Of a DNA stretch of 6,159 bases, positions 1-6,159 are shown one piece after another (the first letter of the stretch is position 1; every line of letters starts with the position of its first letter). Made by a program: the position numbers and the translations under genes. The DNA comes from CAZIQY01 sp964541605. GTDB lineage: Bacteria; Desulfobacterota; Syntrophia; Syntrophales; UBA2185. Location of the stretch: assembly GCA_964541605.1 (NCBI GenBank), contig CAZIQY010000126.1, positions 1 to 6,159 on the forward strand, written 5' to 3'. Under the pieces are notes generated by a model. It was not told the origin of the DNA, ran no database searches, and worked only from the letters and a program-made list of their open reading frames with translations.

Positions 1-260
1 GTTTACGATGGCCCACCTCCTATGCCAAGTTGCGAACGTCACCATACACCAGCGATTTGGCCGAGAGGATGGCTTCTCCAACCATACTTTTTCAGGCTTT
101 GGGTATCATTTCGCAGAGACTCTTATCCCCACCTATTGGGTTCTTGACACGCAATCCGGCCAGCGATACCATCAATTCCCTGGTAGGAAGCACTTAACGT
201 GTTCCCGTGACCTGACCCGATCTGCAGATTTTCCCGCCCACACCAGATAAAATGGGCTGA
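1..260. other. Left-edge region with no supportable gene
   Basis: This stretch follows the last gene of the minus-strand operon and I find no reliable gene in it. The plus strand is open for about 83 codons from the window edge to a stop at 248-250. Its product is rich in His, Phe, Arg and Thr, matches no family I know, and has no visible ribosome binding site. On the minus strand one frame reads as plausible protein for about 20 to 25 residues at a time (around LAGLRVKNPIGGDKSLCEMI and VGEAILSAKSLVYGDVRNLA) but is broken by TGA and TAG codons. It could be a decayed coding remnant, the edge of an element lying outside the window, or plain intergenic DNA. A weak 5-bp inverted repeat (236-240 with 253-257) lies just past the operon end, with no T-run, so I do not call it a terminator. 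Confidence 0.4.
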
Positions 261-1841
261 TTATCGAGTCGGGGCGCCCTGGGAGTTCTGGTTTACCCAT
301 AAAATGCTTATTTTGTCCGATTGATAGAAGATGATCTCGCTCACTCGGTCGCCATTGAGATCGATCACTTCGTAAGTTCCGCCAAGTGGTATCTTAATGT
401 CTAAGGAGAGCATCCGTAAAAAGCTTGAAGTTTCCCTGTTGAGAGAATAGAAGGTCAGTCTGTCCGCCCCTATTACCAATAGATCCTTCGCGCCATCGCC
501 GTTAAAATCTCCTGCCAAGCTGACGGGAACGCCAGCAAAAAAACTGACTTTTAGCCTCTTGGCAATCATACCCGCGCGAGTAAAGCCAGTATTCTGTTTG
601 AACGGGAGTATTCTTAGCTCGATCTCCACATCTTTCTCGACATATTTCCGAATAATGCTACCTAAGCTGAAGCCCATCGTAACGGGATGGACAAGAGCTA
701 ACTCCTTGAGACCGTCCCCGTTAACGTCGGCCAATGTATCGGATCCCAAAGGGTAATCCGTCGTTTCCAAGGTCTGCGTGGGGGTTGCCGGATAGTCTCC
801 GGTCTCAGGTTCTAGGACAAATTCCAGTCGGACCCGGGGTCTTTGAAGCAATCCTCCGTTTGTCTCAAGCTGATATGTAAAAAGGTCCCGACGGCCGTTT
901 CCTCGGATATCGACACGAGTCGAGGAGGCCCAAACCCCGTAGGGGTCAAGGACCATCTGAGTTGGCTCCTTACTGAATATCTTATCTCCGTCGAGCGTGT
1001 GGATTCGATATTCATAGTATTGAGATCGTCTTTTGCCAGGGGTGAGTATTTCTTTTCGTTCAATCTGAACGAACTCCAGCCTAGAATCGTGATTTACGTC
1101 CCCAATCAGGATGTCCCCGCAAGTTGATTTCTGGGTCCACTCCAAATATTTCGCAGAAACTGGCCAGTCCTTATGCCAGAGATACCTACCTCCGTCGACC
1201 ACTCCGCTCATCGGATTAGCAGCCGACTTCAAGCCGGGATACTCTATGAAAGTCCTCATCACCAGGGGGAACTCCCGGGCGAGAACGTAGGCTCCCGAGT
1301 CATCTTGACGATAAAAACGCAGGTTTCGCCAATCCAACAAGATCAATTCTGGGATGTGGTCGCCGTCGAGGTCGATGGCAAAACGTTCTCTAACTAGCGA
1401 CATCAAACCATGATCTCTGTAGGCCGTTGGAATGGTTACTAGTGTCCGCGGATTCATATCCCACCGGCCATCCCTCTTTTGAAAGCAAGAAACCCCTTGA
1501 CTGTGCATGACGCAGATTTCCTTTTCGCCTCCTGAAAGGATATCTGCAAAATCTACGGCTCCGTCCAGGGGAATCCGAATTTTCTCGAAAGGCAAATAGG
1601 TGCCGGCAGAACTTTGATAGGATATGAAAACGGAGTTATTGTCAATAAAGAGAATATCTTGTCGACCATCCTGGTTGATGTCATCCAGAATCCTTGCCTG
1701 GGACAGCGGAATATCCCGCAATTCTTCGGGAACGCCGAGTATTTTAATGCCTTTTTCCTGTGCCGCTAACGAGACAACCAGGGCATACAAGGCAAATACG
1801 GTTCTCAGTATAGATACTACAGATAAGAGAAGGACTTTCAT
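261..1841 (-). CDS. Secreted FG-GAP/VCBS-type beta-propeller protein (second paralogue)
   Basis: A 526-residue protein, probably exported by Sec and folded as an integrin-alpha-like beta-propeller. Residues 1-27 form a long signal peptide (MKVLLLSV..., cleavage probably after SLAA). Asp-rich loops of the D-x-N/D-x-D-G-x-x-D/E type follow at 54 (DINQDGRQD), 157 (DLDGDHIPE), 248 (DVNHDSRLE), 311 (DIRGNGRRD), 372 (DVNGDGLKE), 445 (DFNGDGAKD) and 494 (DLNGDRVSE). A ligand-poor eighth site lies at 100 (DILSGGEKE). Each loop is followed by a hydrophobic strand (ILFI, LILL, LLVI, IIFY), as expected of propeller blades. Four of the seven loops have lost a conserved Gly or acidic/Asn position. There is no enzyme domain, membrane anchor or sorting signal beyond the signal peptide. 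The frame is open upstream to 1910, but the ATG at 1841 is preferred because it starts the signal peptide exactly and lies one base after the preceding gene's stop (TAA-G-ATG). It is the last gene of the ABC operon. The family assignment is firm; the ligand and function are unknown. Confidence 0.88.
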   Translation of the reverse strand: MKVLLLSVVSILRTVFALYALVVSLAAQEKGIKILGVPEELRDIPLSQARILDDINQDGRQDILFIDNNSVFISYQSSAGTYLPFEKIRIPLDGAVDFADILSGGEKEICVMHSQGVSCFQKRDGRWDMNPRTLVTIPTAYRDHGLMSLVRERFAIDLDGDHIPELILLDWRNLRFYRQDDSGAYVLAREFPLVMRTFIEYPGLKSAANPMSGVVDGGRYLWHKDWPVSAKYLEWTQKSTCGDILIGDVNHDSRLEFVQIERKEILTPGKRRSQYYEYRIHTLDGDKIFSKEPTQMVLDPYGVWASSTRVDIRGNGRRDLFTYQLETNGGLLQRPRVRLEFVLEPETGDYPATPTQTLETTDYPLGSDTLADVNGDGLKELALVHPVTMGFSLGSIIRKYVEKDVEIELRILPFKQNTGFTRAGMIAKRLKVSFFAGVPVSLAGDFNGDGAKDLLVIGADRLTFYSLNRETSSFLRMLSLDIKIPLGGTYEVIDLNGDRVSEIIFYQSDKISILWVNQNSQGAPTR

Positions 1842-1842
1842 C

Positions 1843-3276
1843 TTACTCGTCGGCACGCAAAAATATACGAAGCACGTTGTCTTTGACGAAGATAAGCCCG
1901 CTCTTACCATTCCCGTCTATATCGCTGAATCTATACCTTTGAAAGCCGCCGGGGACTTTAATGAGTTCTACAGATCTAATCCTCTTTTTAGCTCTAAAAT
2001 CCATGAAATAGATAAATACGGATTCCTCGTCTCTACAGATCATCAGGTCATTCATCCCATCGCCGTCAATATCCGCGCTGCCATCGAATGGAAGCTCTCG
2101 GCTAAGGTAAGAAAAGTCAGCCTTGATCTTCGAATTAAAGTTGACTTCCGGAGTCTGCGAATAACCCGTTTGCCTGTCGAATAAATAGCAGCGAAATTGG
2201 AACACAAAGGTCGATTCAAATAAGATCTGAATTACGTTCTCTTTAGAGCCGGGGGTGATTTCGGGCCAAACAGAAATGAAGTCGAGGTCTCCGTCTCTGT
2301 CCACATCGACAAACGGGGATTGGTCATTGACAATGATTGTTTTAAAGAAATAGTCGGGAGTCGGTGAATAGTTGTCGTTCTTTCGAAGATGGACAGCTAT
2401 TTTTGCATACGGAAGGAAGTTTGCGTTTTCAGCATTAGTATCCTTGGCTTCGAGAAAAACTAAATCCAGCTTACCGTCTCCGTTGACGTCCAAAAAGAAG
2501 CGATGTCGTTTTGGGCCCACCGTGATAATGTCCGTAGAATGAGGGTTCATAGCACGAAAGCGAAATCCTTGTTCCTGCTGATGTGGGGCGGAGGTTATTA
2601 GGTCCATCAGTCCGTCGCCATTAATATCCTGGATTAGGACGGATGACTTGCTCAGGATCGAAGGATGGAATAGGAGATCGCCATTAGTTCGAGCACGGTC
2701 CTCTATGCTAATAGAGGAAGAATCATCGAAGTTCTCTATTTCCTCAGGAATCCATCGGCCGGCATTATTCAAGTGATAAAAAAAGACTTTCCGGTCTTGC
2801 AGAATGAATATTTCGTCCTTTCCATCCGCGTTTAAATCGAATACGAAATCGGAAACAAGGGGACCAGAACGACTATTCGGCATGTCGATACGCGTAGCAA
2901 TGAGAACATCCGGTGTTTCGGCATAGCGAGAATTAGTCCGCCGCAAGCACTTGACTCCATCTTCGGAAAACCCGATGAGTTCAAGGCCCGGTGAAGAGGA
3001 GTCTACTTCGCCTATGTCGATGCAATCTCCGAGCAGCTTGTAGAAAAAACGCTCATCGGGGGCCGCCGAAAACCCATCCTTCCTGTTGTAAAAGATGTTA
3101 ATGAAGTTCCCCGCAATCAATAAGAGGTCTTTGCGGCCATCGTTATTAAGGTCCTCGATTAATCCGTCAGAAATCGGCTCAGGCAGGGTGACAACGATAT
3201 TTTTCCATGTCGACGCATACGCTGCTGCCACAAAACCGCAGATGGCAACAAGAAATAACGCGAAGCGCTGCTTCAA
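1843..3276 (-). CDS. Secreted FG-GAP/VCBS-type beta-propeller protein (first paralogue), TTG start
   Basis: A 477-residue exported protein with an integrin-alpha-like repeat architecture. Residues 1-21 are a textbook signal peptide (MKQRFALFLVAICGFVAAAYA, with Ser22 probably the first mature residue). Calcium-loop motifs lie at 42 (DLNNDGRKD), 147 (DLNADGKDE), 217 (DINGDGLMD), 263 (DVNGDGKLD), 324 (DVDRDGDLD), 402 (DIDGDGMND) and 452 (DIDGNGKSG). A degenerate site near 91-99 ends in PGLE. A short phrase of aromatic-x-x-T/A-P-D/E recurs between loops (residues 69-74, 118-123, 303-308, 372-377), which marks an additional repeat element. I place the start at the TTG at 3276-3274. It overlaps the permease stop (TTGA), begins the signal peptide exactly, and avoids a 105-base overlap that the upstream ATG at 3378 would require. 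No strong Shine-Dalgarno is present, which fits translational coupling to the permease. Likely periplasmic or surface-located, binding several Ca ions. The ligand is unknown. Confidence 0.88.
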   Translation of the reverse strand: MKQRFALFLVAICGFVAAAYASTWKNIVVTLPEPISDGLIEDLNNDGRKDLLLIAGNFINIFYNRKDGFSAAPDERFFYKLLGDCIDIGEVDSSSPGLELIGFSEDGVKCLRRTNSRYAETPDVLIATRIDMPNSRSGPLVSDFVFDLNADGKDEIFILQDRKVFFYHLNNAGRWIPEEIENFDDSSSISIEDRARTNGDLLFHPSILSKSSVLIQDINGDGLMDLITSAPHQQEQGFRFRAMNPHSTDIITVGPKRHRFFLDVNGDGKLDLVFLEAKDTNAENANFLPYAKIAVHLRKNDNYSPTPDYFFKTIIVNDQSPFVDVDRDGDLDFISVWPEITPGSKENVIQILFESTFVFQFRCYLFDRQTGYSQTPEVNFNSKIKADFSYLSRELPFDGSADIDGDGMNDLMICRDEESVFIYFMDFRAKKRIRSVELIKVPGGFQRYRFSDIDGNGKSGLIFVKDNVLRIFLRADE

Positions 3277-4076
3277 CTCTTGTAGTCTTTTCTCACGAAG
3301 ATCAGCACCGCCAGCACGAAACAGGCGATTGTCCAGGCAAGGGAAACGCCTAAAGAGGCAATTATGTCCGGCTTCCAAACTGCTTTGAATCCTTCCGTCA
3401 TGCTTTTCGCGAGCTCGAAGGGGGTCTCAACGTAGGACTGAAAAAGAAAGGACGAGATATTGAGTCTCCCTTTTACAAAATCCATCATCAGCACACTTCC
3501 GACACATAGCCCAATTGCATAACCCTGATTTGAGGTCAAAACTGAGATCAGGAGGCAATAACTGACATATGCCAGTAAGACGACAGACAGGACGAGGTAG
3601 TTGGTGAGAATCCCAAAAAATATCTGCTGTCTGGTGAAAAGCGTCAGGCCTTCTTCAACATAATGGCCATAGCCGAATTTGAGACCTCCAATAGCTAGGG
3701 CTGGGAGAGCCATAGAAAGTACCAAAAGAAGGCTGAAAAGCCACCCTATGGCGAGCTTGGCCGATAAGAATTCAAGTCGTGAAATAGGATTAACGAGATT
3801 GGTCTGGAGCGTTCCTGAAGCGGTCTCAGCAGAGACCAAGAGCGAGCTAAAGATCATGATGAAGATAATTCCCAGAAAACTCATCGTTGTCTGGTTGGAG
3901 GAGAGCAGGAAACTATAACCTGTGCCCGGTTGAGAGCTATCCGGGAAAAAATAGGCGGAGCTGACGCCCCAGAAGAGGATGACGGCTACGACGCAAGCTA
4001 GGAAGAAGTAGGTCAGTTTCAAGCGCAGCATCTTATATATTTCAAGACGAATCAAGGCGACCAGGCGGGAAGGCAT
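3273..4076 (-). CDS. ABC-2 type transporter permease
   Basis: A 267-residue integral membrane subunit that should pair with the ATPase encoded immediately upstream to form an exporter or an envelope-modifying ABC complex. It starts with the amphipathic, basic N-terminus usual in this family (residues 1-20, with the pattern LIRLEIYKMLRLK). About six hydrophobic segments follow, near 22-42, 64-82, 108-131, 152-180, 185-201 and 237-261. The loop after segment 2 reads SAETASGTLQTNLVNPISR (82-100). It resembles the conserved E-x-x-x-G-T-L coupling region of NosY/ABC-2 permeases, which contacts the ATPase. The extracytoplasmic loop between segments 1 and 2 is short, so no large exported domain is present. 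ATG follows the ATPase stop by four bases and has AAGGA eight bases upstream. The stop overlaps the TTG start of the first propeller gene. Substrate cannot be read from the sequence. Confidence 0.9.
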   Translation of the reverse strand: MPSRLVALIRLEIYKMLRLKLTYFFLACVVAVILFWGVSSAYFFPDSSQPGTGYSFLLSSNQTTMSFLGIIFIMIFSSLLVSAETASGTLQTNLVNPISRLEFLSAKLAIGWLFSLLLVLSMALPALAIGGLKFGYGHYVEEGLTLFTRQQIFFGILTNYLVLSVVLLAYVSYCLLISVLTSNQGYAIGLCVGSVLMMDFVKGRLNISSFLFQSYVETPFELAKSMTEGFKAVWKPDIIASLGVSLAWTIACFVLAVLIFVRKDYKS

Positions 4077-4080
4077 TTCA

Positions 4081-4983
4081 TCATTCCTTTAGCCGCAAAA
4101 ACAATTCCTGCAGTGTCTGCCTGACCGGAGACAACTCGTAAATATCATAGCCTTCGCTGGTGAGTCGTCTGTTCAACTCGGCTACTGTGATGCCTGAAAG
4201 AACGATTGAGAGTGTGTCCTGGTCAGCATATTGGGCCGATCTCACCCCATCCATTGACCTGAGTGAAAGCAGGGCTCTGTCTATTGGCCTGATCCGGAGG
4301 AGATAGGTGTCGTCACCCGGCCTCAAGAGTTCTCGGACTGATTTGCAGAAGAGGACACGTCCTTTGTCAATCAGAAGAGCTCGCGCACAGACCGCTTCGA
4401 TGTCATTCAGCAGATTGCTGGAAATCACAACAGTCATCATATTTTCTGTCGACAGGGTTTTGATGAGGTCCAAAATTGCCTTTGTTCCCTTAGGATCTAG
4501 CCCATTGGTCGGCTCATCCAGGACGAGAATCCTTGGATGTCCCAGCAACGCATTAGCCAGTCCAAGCCGCTTGCGCATGCCTTGCGAAAAAGTCCTAACT
4601 CGACTATTCCTCTGAGCTGAGAGTCCGACTTTCTCCAATACGTTATCGATCTCTGCCTGGGAAGAGTTCTTAAACCGACCGAATAATTGCAGATTCTTAG
4701 CCGCCGAAAGGTGGCCATAAAACCCGGGGATTTCATTTAGGACTCCCAGGTTCTTCTTGGCGTCCCTCGGATTCTTTCTTAAATCAAGACCATGTAGCCA
4801 GATTGTGCCCTCGTCCGGACGGACGAGTCCCGTGATCATGGCCAACATCGTGCTTTTGCCGGCCCCGTTTGGCCCCAAAATTCCGAAAATTTCGCCCTCA
4901 GGGACCTCAAAGCTAATCTTGTCGACAGCCCGGATATGTCCAAAGCACTTGATAAGACCCTCAACTCGCAAAACGACGTTCAT
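4081..4983 (-). CDS. ABC transporter ATP-binding protein (ABC-2/DrrA-CcmA-like)
   Basis: A 300-residue cytoplasmic ATPase expected to energise the permease encoded next. Visible motifs are Walker A GPNGAGKS (37-44), the Q-loop region LNEIPGFYGHLS (82-93, with Glu in place of Gln, which related exporters also show), signature FSQGMRKRL (132-140), Walker B ILVLDEP (152-158) and the D-loop NGLDP (160-164). The switch (H-loop) position reads ISSNLL, so the usual His is Asn190; the codon is plainly AAT. Residues from about 222 to 300 form the extra C-terminal domain typical of drug, lantibiotic and polysaccharide ABC-2 ATPases (ending LQELFLRLKE). ATG at 4983 is supported by full coverage of the N-terminal strand and a modest GGA six bases upstream. 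First gene of the tight four-gene operon. Substrate unknown; resistance, gliding-type and envelope-maintenance roles are all possible. Confidence 0.95.
   Translation of the reverse strand: MNVVLRVEGLIKCFGHIRAVDKISFEVPEGEIFGILGPNGAGKSTMLAMITGLVRPDEGTIWLHGLDLRKNPRDAKKNLGVLNEIPGFYGHLSAAKNLQLFGRFKNSSQAEIDNVLEKVGLSAQRNSRVRTFSQGMRKRLGLANALLGHPRILVLDEPTNGLDPKGTKAILDLIKTLSTENMMTVVISSNLLNDIEAVCARALLIDKGRVLFCKSVRELLRPGDDTYLLRIRPIDRALLSLRSMDGVRSAQYADQDTLSIVLSGITVAELNRRLTSEGYDIYELSPVRQTLQELFLRLKE
4085..4089 (-). promoter_or_regulatory. Ribosome binding site of the ABC permease
   Basis: AAGGA on the minus strand, eight bases before the ATG at 4076. It lies across the last codons of the ATPase gene, so the two subunits can be translated from one message and probably in balanced amounts. 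Confidence 0.6.
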
Positions 4984-5032
4984 TGCTTGTCCGGATGCAA
5001 AAGCCTAGCACAGACTTAGAAACCTATGCAAA

Positions 5033-5083
5033 CGACTCCTAATCCCGGAGACTTGATAAGACTGACGCCGGGATTAGGAGCCG
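5033..5083 (-). terminator. Strong hairpin between two genes, candidate terminator
   Basis: A perfect 13-bp inverted repeat: CTCCTAATCCCGG at 5036-5048 pairs with CCGGGATTAGGAG at 5068-5080. The stem extends to 15 of 16 pairs (5033-5048 with 5068-5083) across one mismatch, and the loop is 19 bases. On the minus strand it begins 22 bases after the stop of the 5651-5106 gene, a normal place for an intrinsic terminator. The trailing sequence on that strand (TCGTTTGCATAGGTTTC) is only moderately T-rich, so termination may be partial or Rho-assisted. On the plus strand no T-run follows. It could instead be a 3' mRNA-stabilising structure or a copy of a dispersed palindromic repeat. It separates the exported-protein gene from the ABC operon, whose promoter would have to lie in the roughly 50 bases between the hairpin and 4983, unless there is read-through. 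Confidence 0.55.
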
Positions 5084-5105
5084 TCCAGGATCGACAAAAA
5101 CCGAA

Positions 5106-5651
5106 TCAGGTATTTACTTCTATGTCGACATCCATATCAACGTAGGCCTTGACCTCCGTGCCCGCCGGTACGATGGCTTCGCCGCCCTTTATCAAGAAGA
5201 GCCCAAGAATACAAAGAAGAATACCGACAAGAATAGCTGTTAGTTGCTTGTTCTTTCCTTCCTGAGAAAGGGTTGCCCGAATTGGCACTTCTTTGCCGTC
5301 TACGGCCTTAACGCTTCGGAGATTAACCATTATCTTTGCGGCTTCTCCAATTGCGCCGCGCTTCTCAACAGAGGAGACTTCCCCGGTCGCAATGGCGCTT
5401 TGAGCAATAAGAACCTTCCCCTCCACTTCGACTGGCCTAGCTACCTCAAAAGCAACTGGGTCCCCTTGTTTTGCAGTTGCCGAGTTCAAGCTGACGGGAA
5501 GCCTCAGAATGACGGGTGTCCCAGAAGTCAACTTTACCTTGCCAGCTAACACCGTATATGCGGCGGAGGCTGGCATGCTGAAGTTCATCAACCACATCGC
5601 CCAGAACGAGAGAACCACGCCCACCATGAATAAGGCTCTGCACTTTCTCAT
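5106..5651 (-). CDS. Exported/membrane-anchored protein of unknown function
   Basis: A 181-residue protein I do not recognise by name. Residues 1-30 form a signal peptide or N-terminal anchor (hydrophobic 7-24, then MPASA-A). Residues 44-132 look like a compact beta-rich domain with spaced phrases GTPVILRLP, KQGDPVAFEVA, GKVLIAQSAIATGEV and VDGKEVPIRATL. A hydrophobic segment at 137-154 (LTAILVGILLCILGLFLI) is followed by KGGEAIVPAGTEVKAYVD and an acidic tail. The alternation of 'quality-of-being-fixed' phrases (make X from an inherently safe or costly default, G-x-V) recalls periplasmic lipoprotein-like proteins with a GTxVxAxVD ending, but that is a weak resemblance. ATG at 5651 is set by AAAGGAG nine bases upstream. 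It lies 63 bases after the DUF2085 gene and before the hairpin at 5033-5083, so it is probably cotranscribed with the former rather than with the ABC operon. Confidence 0.75.
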   Translation of the reverse strand: MRKCRALFMVGVVLSFWAMWLMNFSMPASAAYTVLAGKVKLTSGTPVILRLPVSLNSATAKQGDPVAFEVARPVEVEGKVLIAQSAIATGEVSSVEKRGAIGEAAKIMVNLRSVKAVDGKEVPIRATLSQEGKNKQLTAILVGILLCILGLFLIKGGEAIVPAGTEVKAYVDMDVDIEVNT

Positions 5652-5660
5652 AAATCAACT

Positions 5661-5667
5661 CTCCTTT
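5661..5667 (-). promoter_or_regulatory. Strong Shine-Dalgarno of the 5651-5106 gene
   Basis: AAAGGAG on the minus strand, with its AGGAG core nine bases before the ATG at 5651. It is the best ribosome binding site in the window and fixes the start of this gene. It suggests that this protein is translated more efficiently than its neighbours. Confidence 0.7.
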
Positions 5668-5714
5668 GGATTAGTTTATTTAGAACCATTATGTTCAAAC
5701 CCTTTTCTGCCGCC

Positions 5715-6159
5715 TCAGTTTTCAATAGGAGTTGCCTTCATCCCGAACAATTTCTTTAGGCGCGCGACGGATAAAAGATAGAGGGGAAATAAAAAAACAC
5801 CAGCTCCGACTCCCGCCATGAGGCCCGTCCCCAAACGCAACAAATTATTGCTCATCCGCCACCCCCTGAGTTGCGTATAGCCATCAATTAGGGCGGGAAG
5901 GTTCAGGAGAACCGCCATTTTCCAATAGACCCGGTCTGCCCCTTTGATCCCAAAATAAAGGCCCGTAATTAATAGTGCAAAAAAGATACCAAGGCATCGG
6001 GAGCATAATGCCGTGTTTGAACCGAATATCCAAAGACATCGTGTCGGCATCTGATGGCATAAGGGCTTAAGAAACTCATAGAAAGATTGAGAAACGGGCA
6101 ATCGAAGGGATTCCAAATAGGGCGCGATAAATGCATCAAGCAGAATTAGGAAAAACAAC
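5715..6159 (-). CDS. DUF2085-type membrane protein, 5' end cut by window edge
   Basis: The visible 147 residues match the pattern of DUF2085 proteins, a family of small polytopic membrane proteins with no established function. The conserved landmarks are CHQMPTR (34-40), ALCSRCLGIF (50-59) with its C-x-x-C pair, PALIDGYTQ (88-96), and SNNLLRLGTG (103-112). Hydrophobic segments lie near 2-13, 55-71, 80-92 and 109-131. Numbering starts at a TTG codon at 6158. That codon might be a start, but the frame is open to the edge and the hydrophobic stretch begins immediately, so I treat the gene as partial. The stop is at 5715-5717. Conserved His and Cys residues could bind a metal or form a disulfide, though this is inference only. 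Confidence 0.85.
   Translation of the reverse strand, partial: LFFLILLDAFIAPYLESLRLPVSQSFYEFLKPLCHQMPTRCLWIFGSNTALCSRCLGIFFALLITGLYFGIKGADRVYWKMAVLLNLPALIDGYTQLRGWRMSNNLLRLGTGLMAGVGAGVFLFPLYLLSVARLKKLFGMKATPIEN

Noticed and set aside
8..250. Plus-strand 80-codon open frame at the left edge
   Set aside because: No ribosome binding site, unusual composition rich in His, Phe and Arg, no recognisable motif, and open frames of this length arise by chance. It would also be the only plus-strand gene in the window.
236..257. Inverted repeat GCCCA/TGGGC just after the operon as a terminator
   Set aside because: Only five base pairs, a 12-base loop and no T-run on the minus strand.
1842..2184. Plus-strand open frames lying across the propeller genes (for example 1624-2184)
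   Set aside because: They are antisense to well-supported genes with signal peptides and repeated motifs, and they show no family features of their own.
261..3276. DNA-level tandem repeats or CRISPR-like array in the propeller genes
   Set aside because: The periodicity is at the protein level (Asp-rich loops at 46 to 91 residue intervals); the DNA copies are diverged and unevenly spaced.
4990..5033. Promoter for the ABC operon (TTGCAT, 18-base spacer, TAGGCT)
   Set aside because: Only about three of six bases match in each box. A promoter is expected here, but these boxes are too poor to claim.
5670..5698. Promoter-like TTGAAC, 17-base spacer, ACTAAT before the 5651-5106 gene
   Set aside because: The spacing is ideal, but transcription would start inside the Shine-Dalgarno at 5661-5667 and remove it. 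I regard it as chance AT-richness.

Overview
The window is a stretch of a bacterial genome in which every gene I can support lies on the minus strand, so it reads right to left. Base composition is close to even. The secreted proteins have Sec-type signal peptides. These facts suggest a didermic (Gram-negative-like) bacterium, perhaps from a sparsely sampled phylum. There is no rRNA or tRNA or other marker gene, so I do not assign a taxon.

Layout in transcription order. (1) 6159-5715: 3' part of a DUF2085-type polytopic membrane protein, cut by the window edge. (2) 5651-5106: a 181-residue exported or membrane-anchored protein of unrecognised function with a very good Shine-Dalgarno. (3) 5105-4984: a 122-base intergenic gap holding a perfect 13-bp hairpin (5036-5080), probably the terminator of gene 2. 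(4) 4983-4081: ABC-transporter ATPase of the ABC-2 exporter kind. (5) 4076-3273: its six-helix ABC-2 permease. (6) 3276-1843: a secreted FG-GAP/VCBS-type beta-propeller protein, starting at a TTG that overlaps the permease stop. (7) 1841-261: a second, paralogous secreted propeller protein, starting one base after the stop of gene 6. (8) 260-1: no gene I can support; no clear terminator follows gene 7.

Genes 4 to 7 are packed with junctions of +4, -4 and +1 bases and are almost certainly one translationally coupled operon. It encodes a complete ABC-2 exporter (ATPase plus permease) and two extracytoplasmic propeller proteins. Each propeller protein carries seven recognisable Asp-rich Ca-binding loops plus an eighth, degenerate site in the same place. 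The loops of the two proteins fall at closely matching intervals, so they come from an old tandem duplication. The first keeps nearly all metal ligands, while about half the loops of the second are damaged. Both propellers have their own signal peptides, so the ABC pair need not be their exporter. A joint envelope function is my inference from gene order, and this four-gene unit is the most interesting thing in the window.
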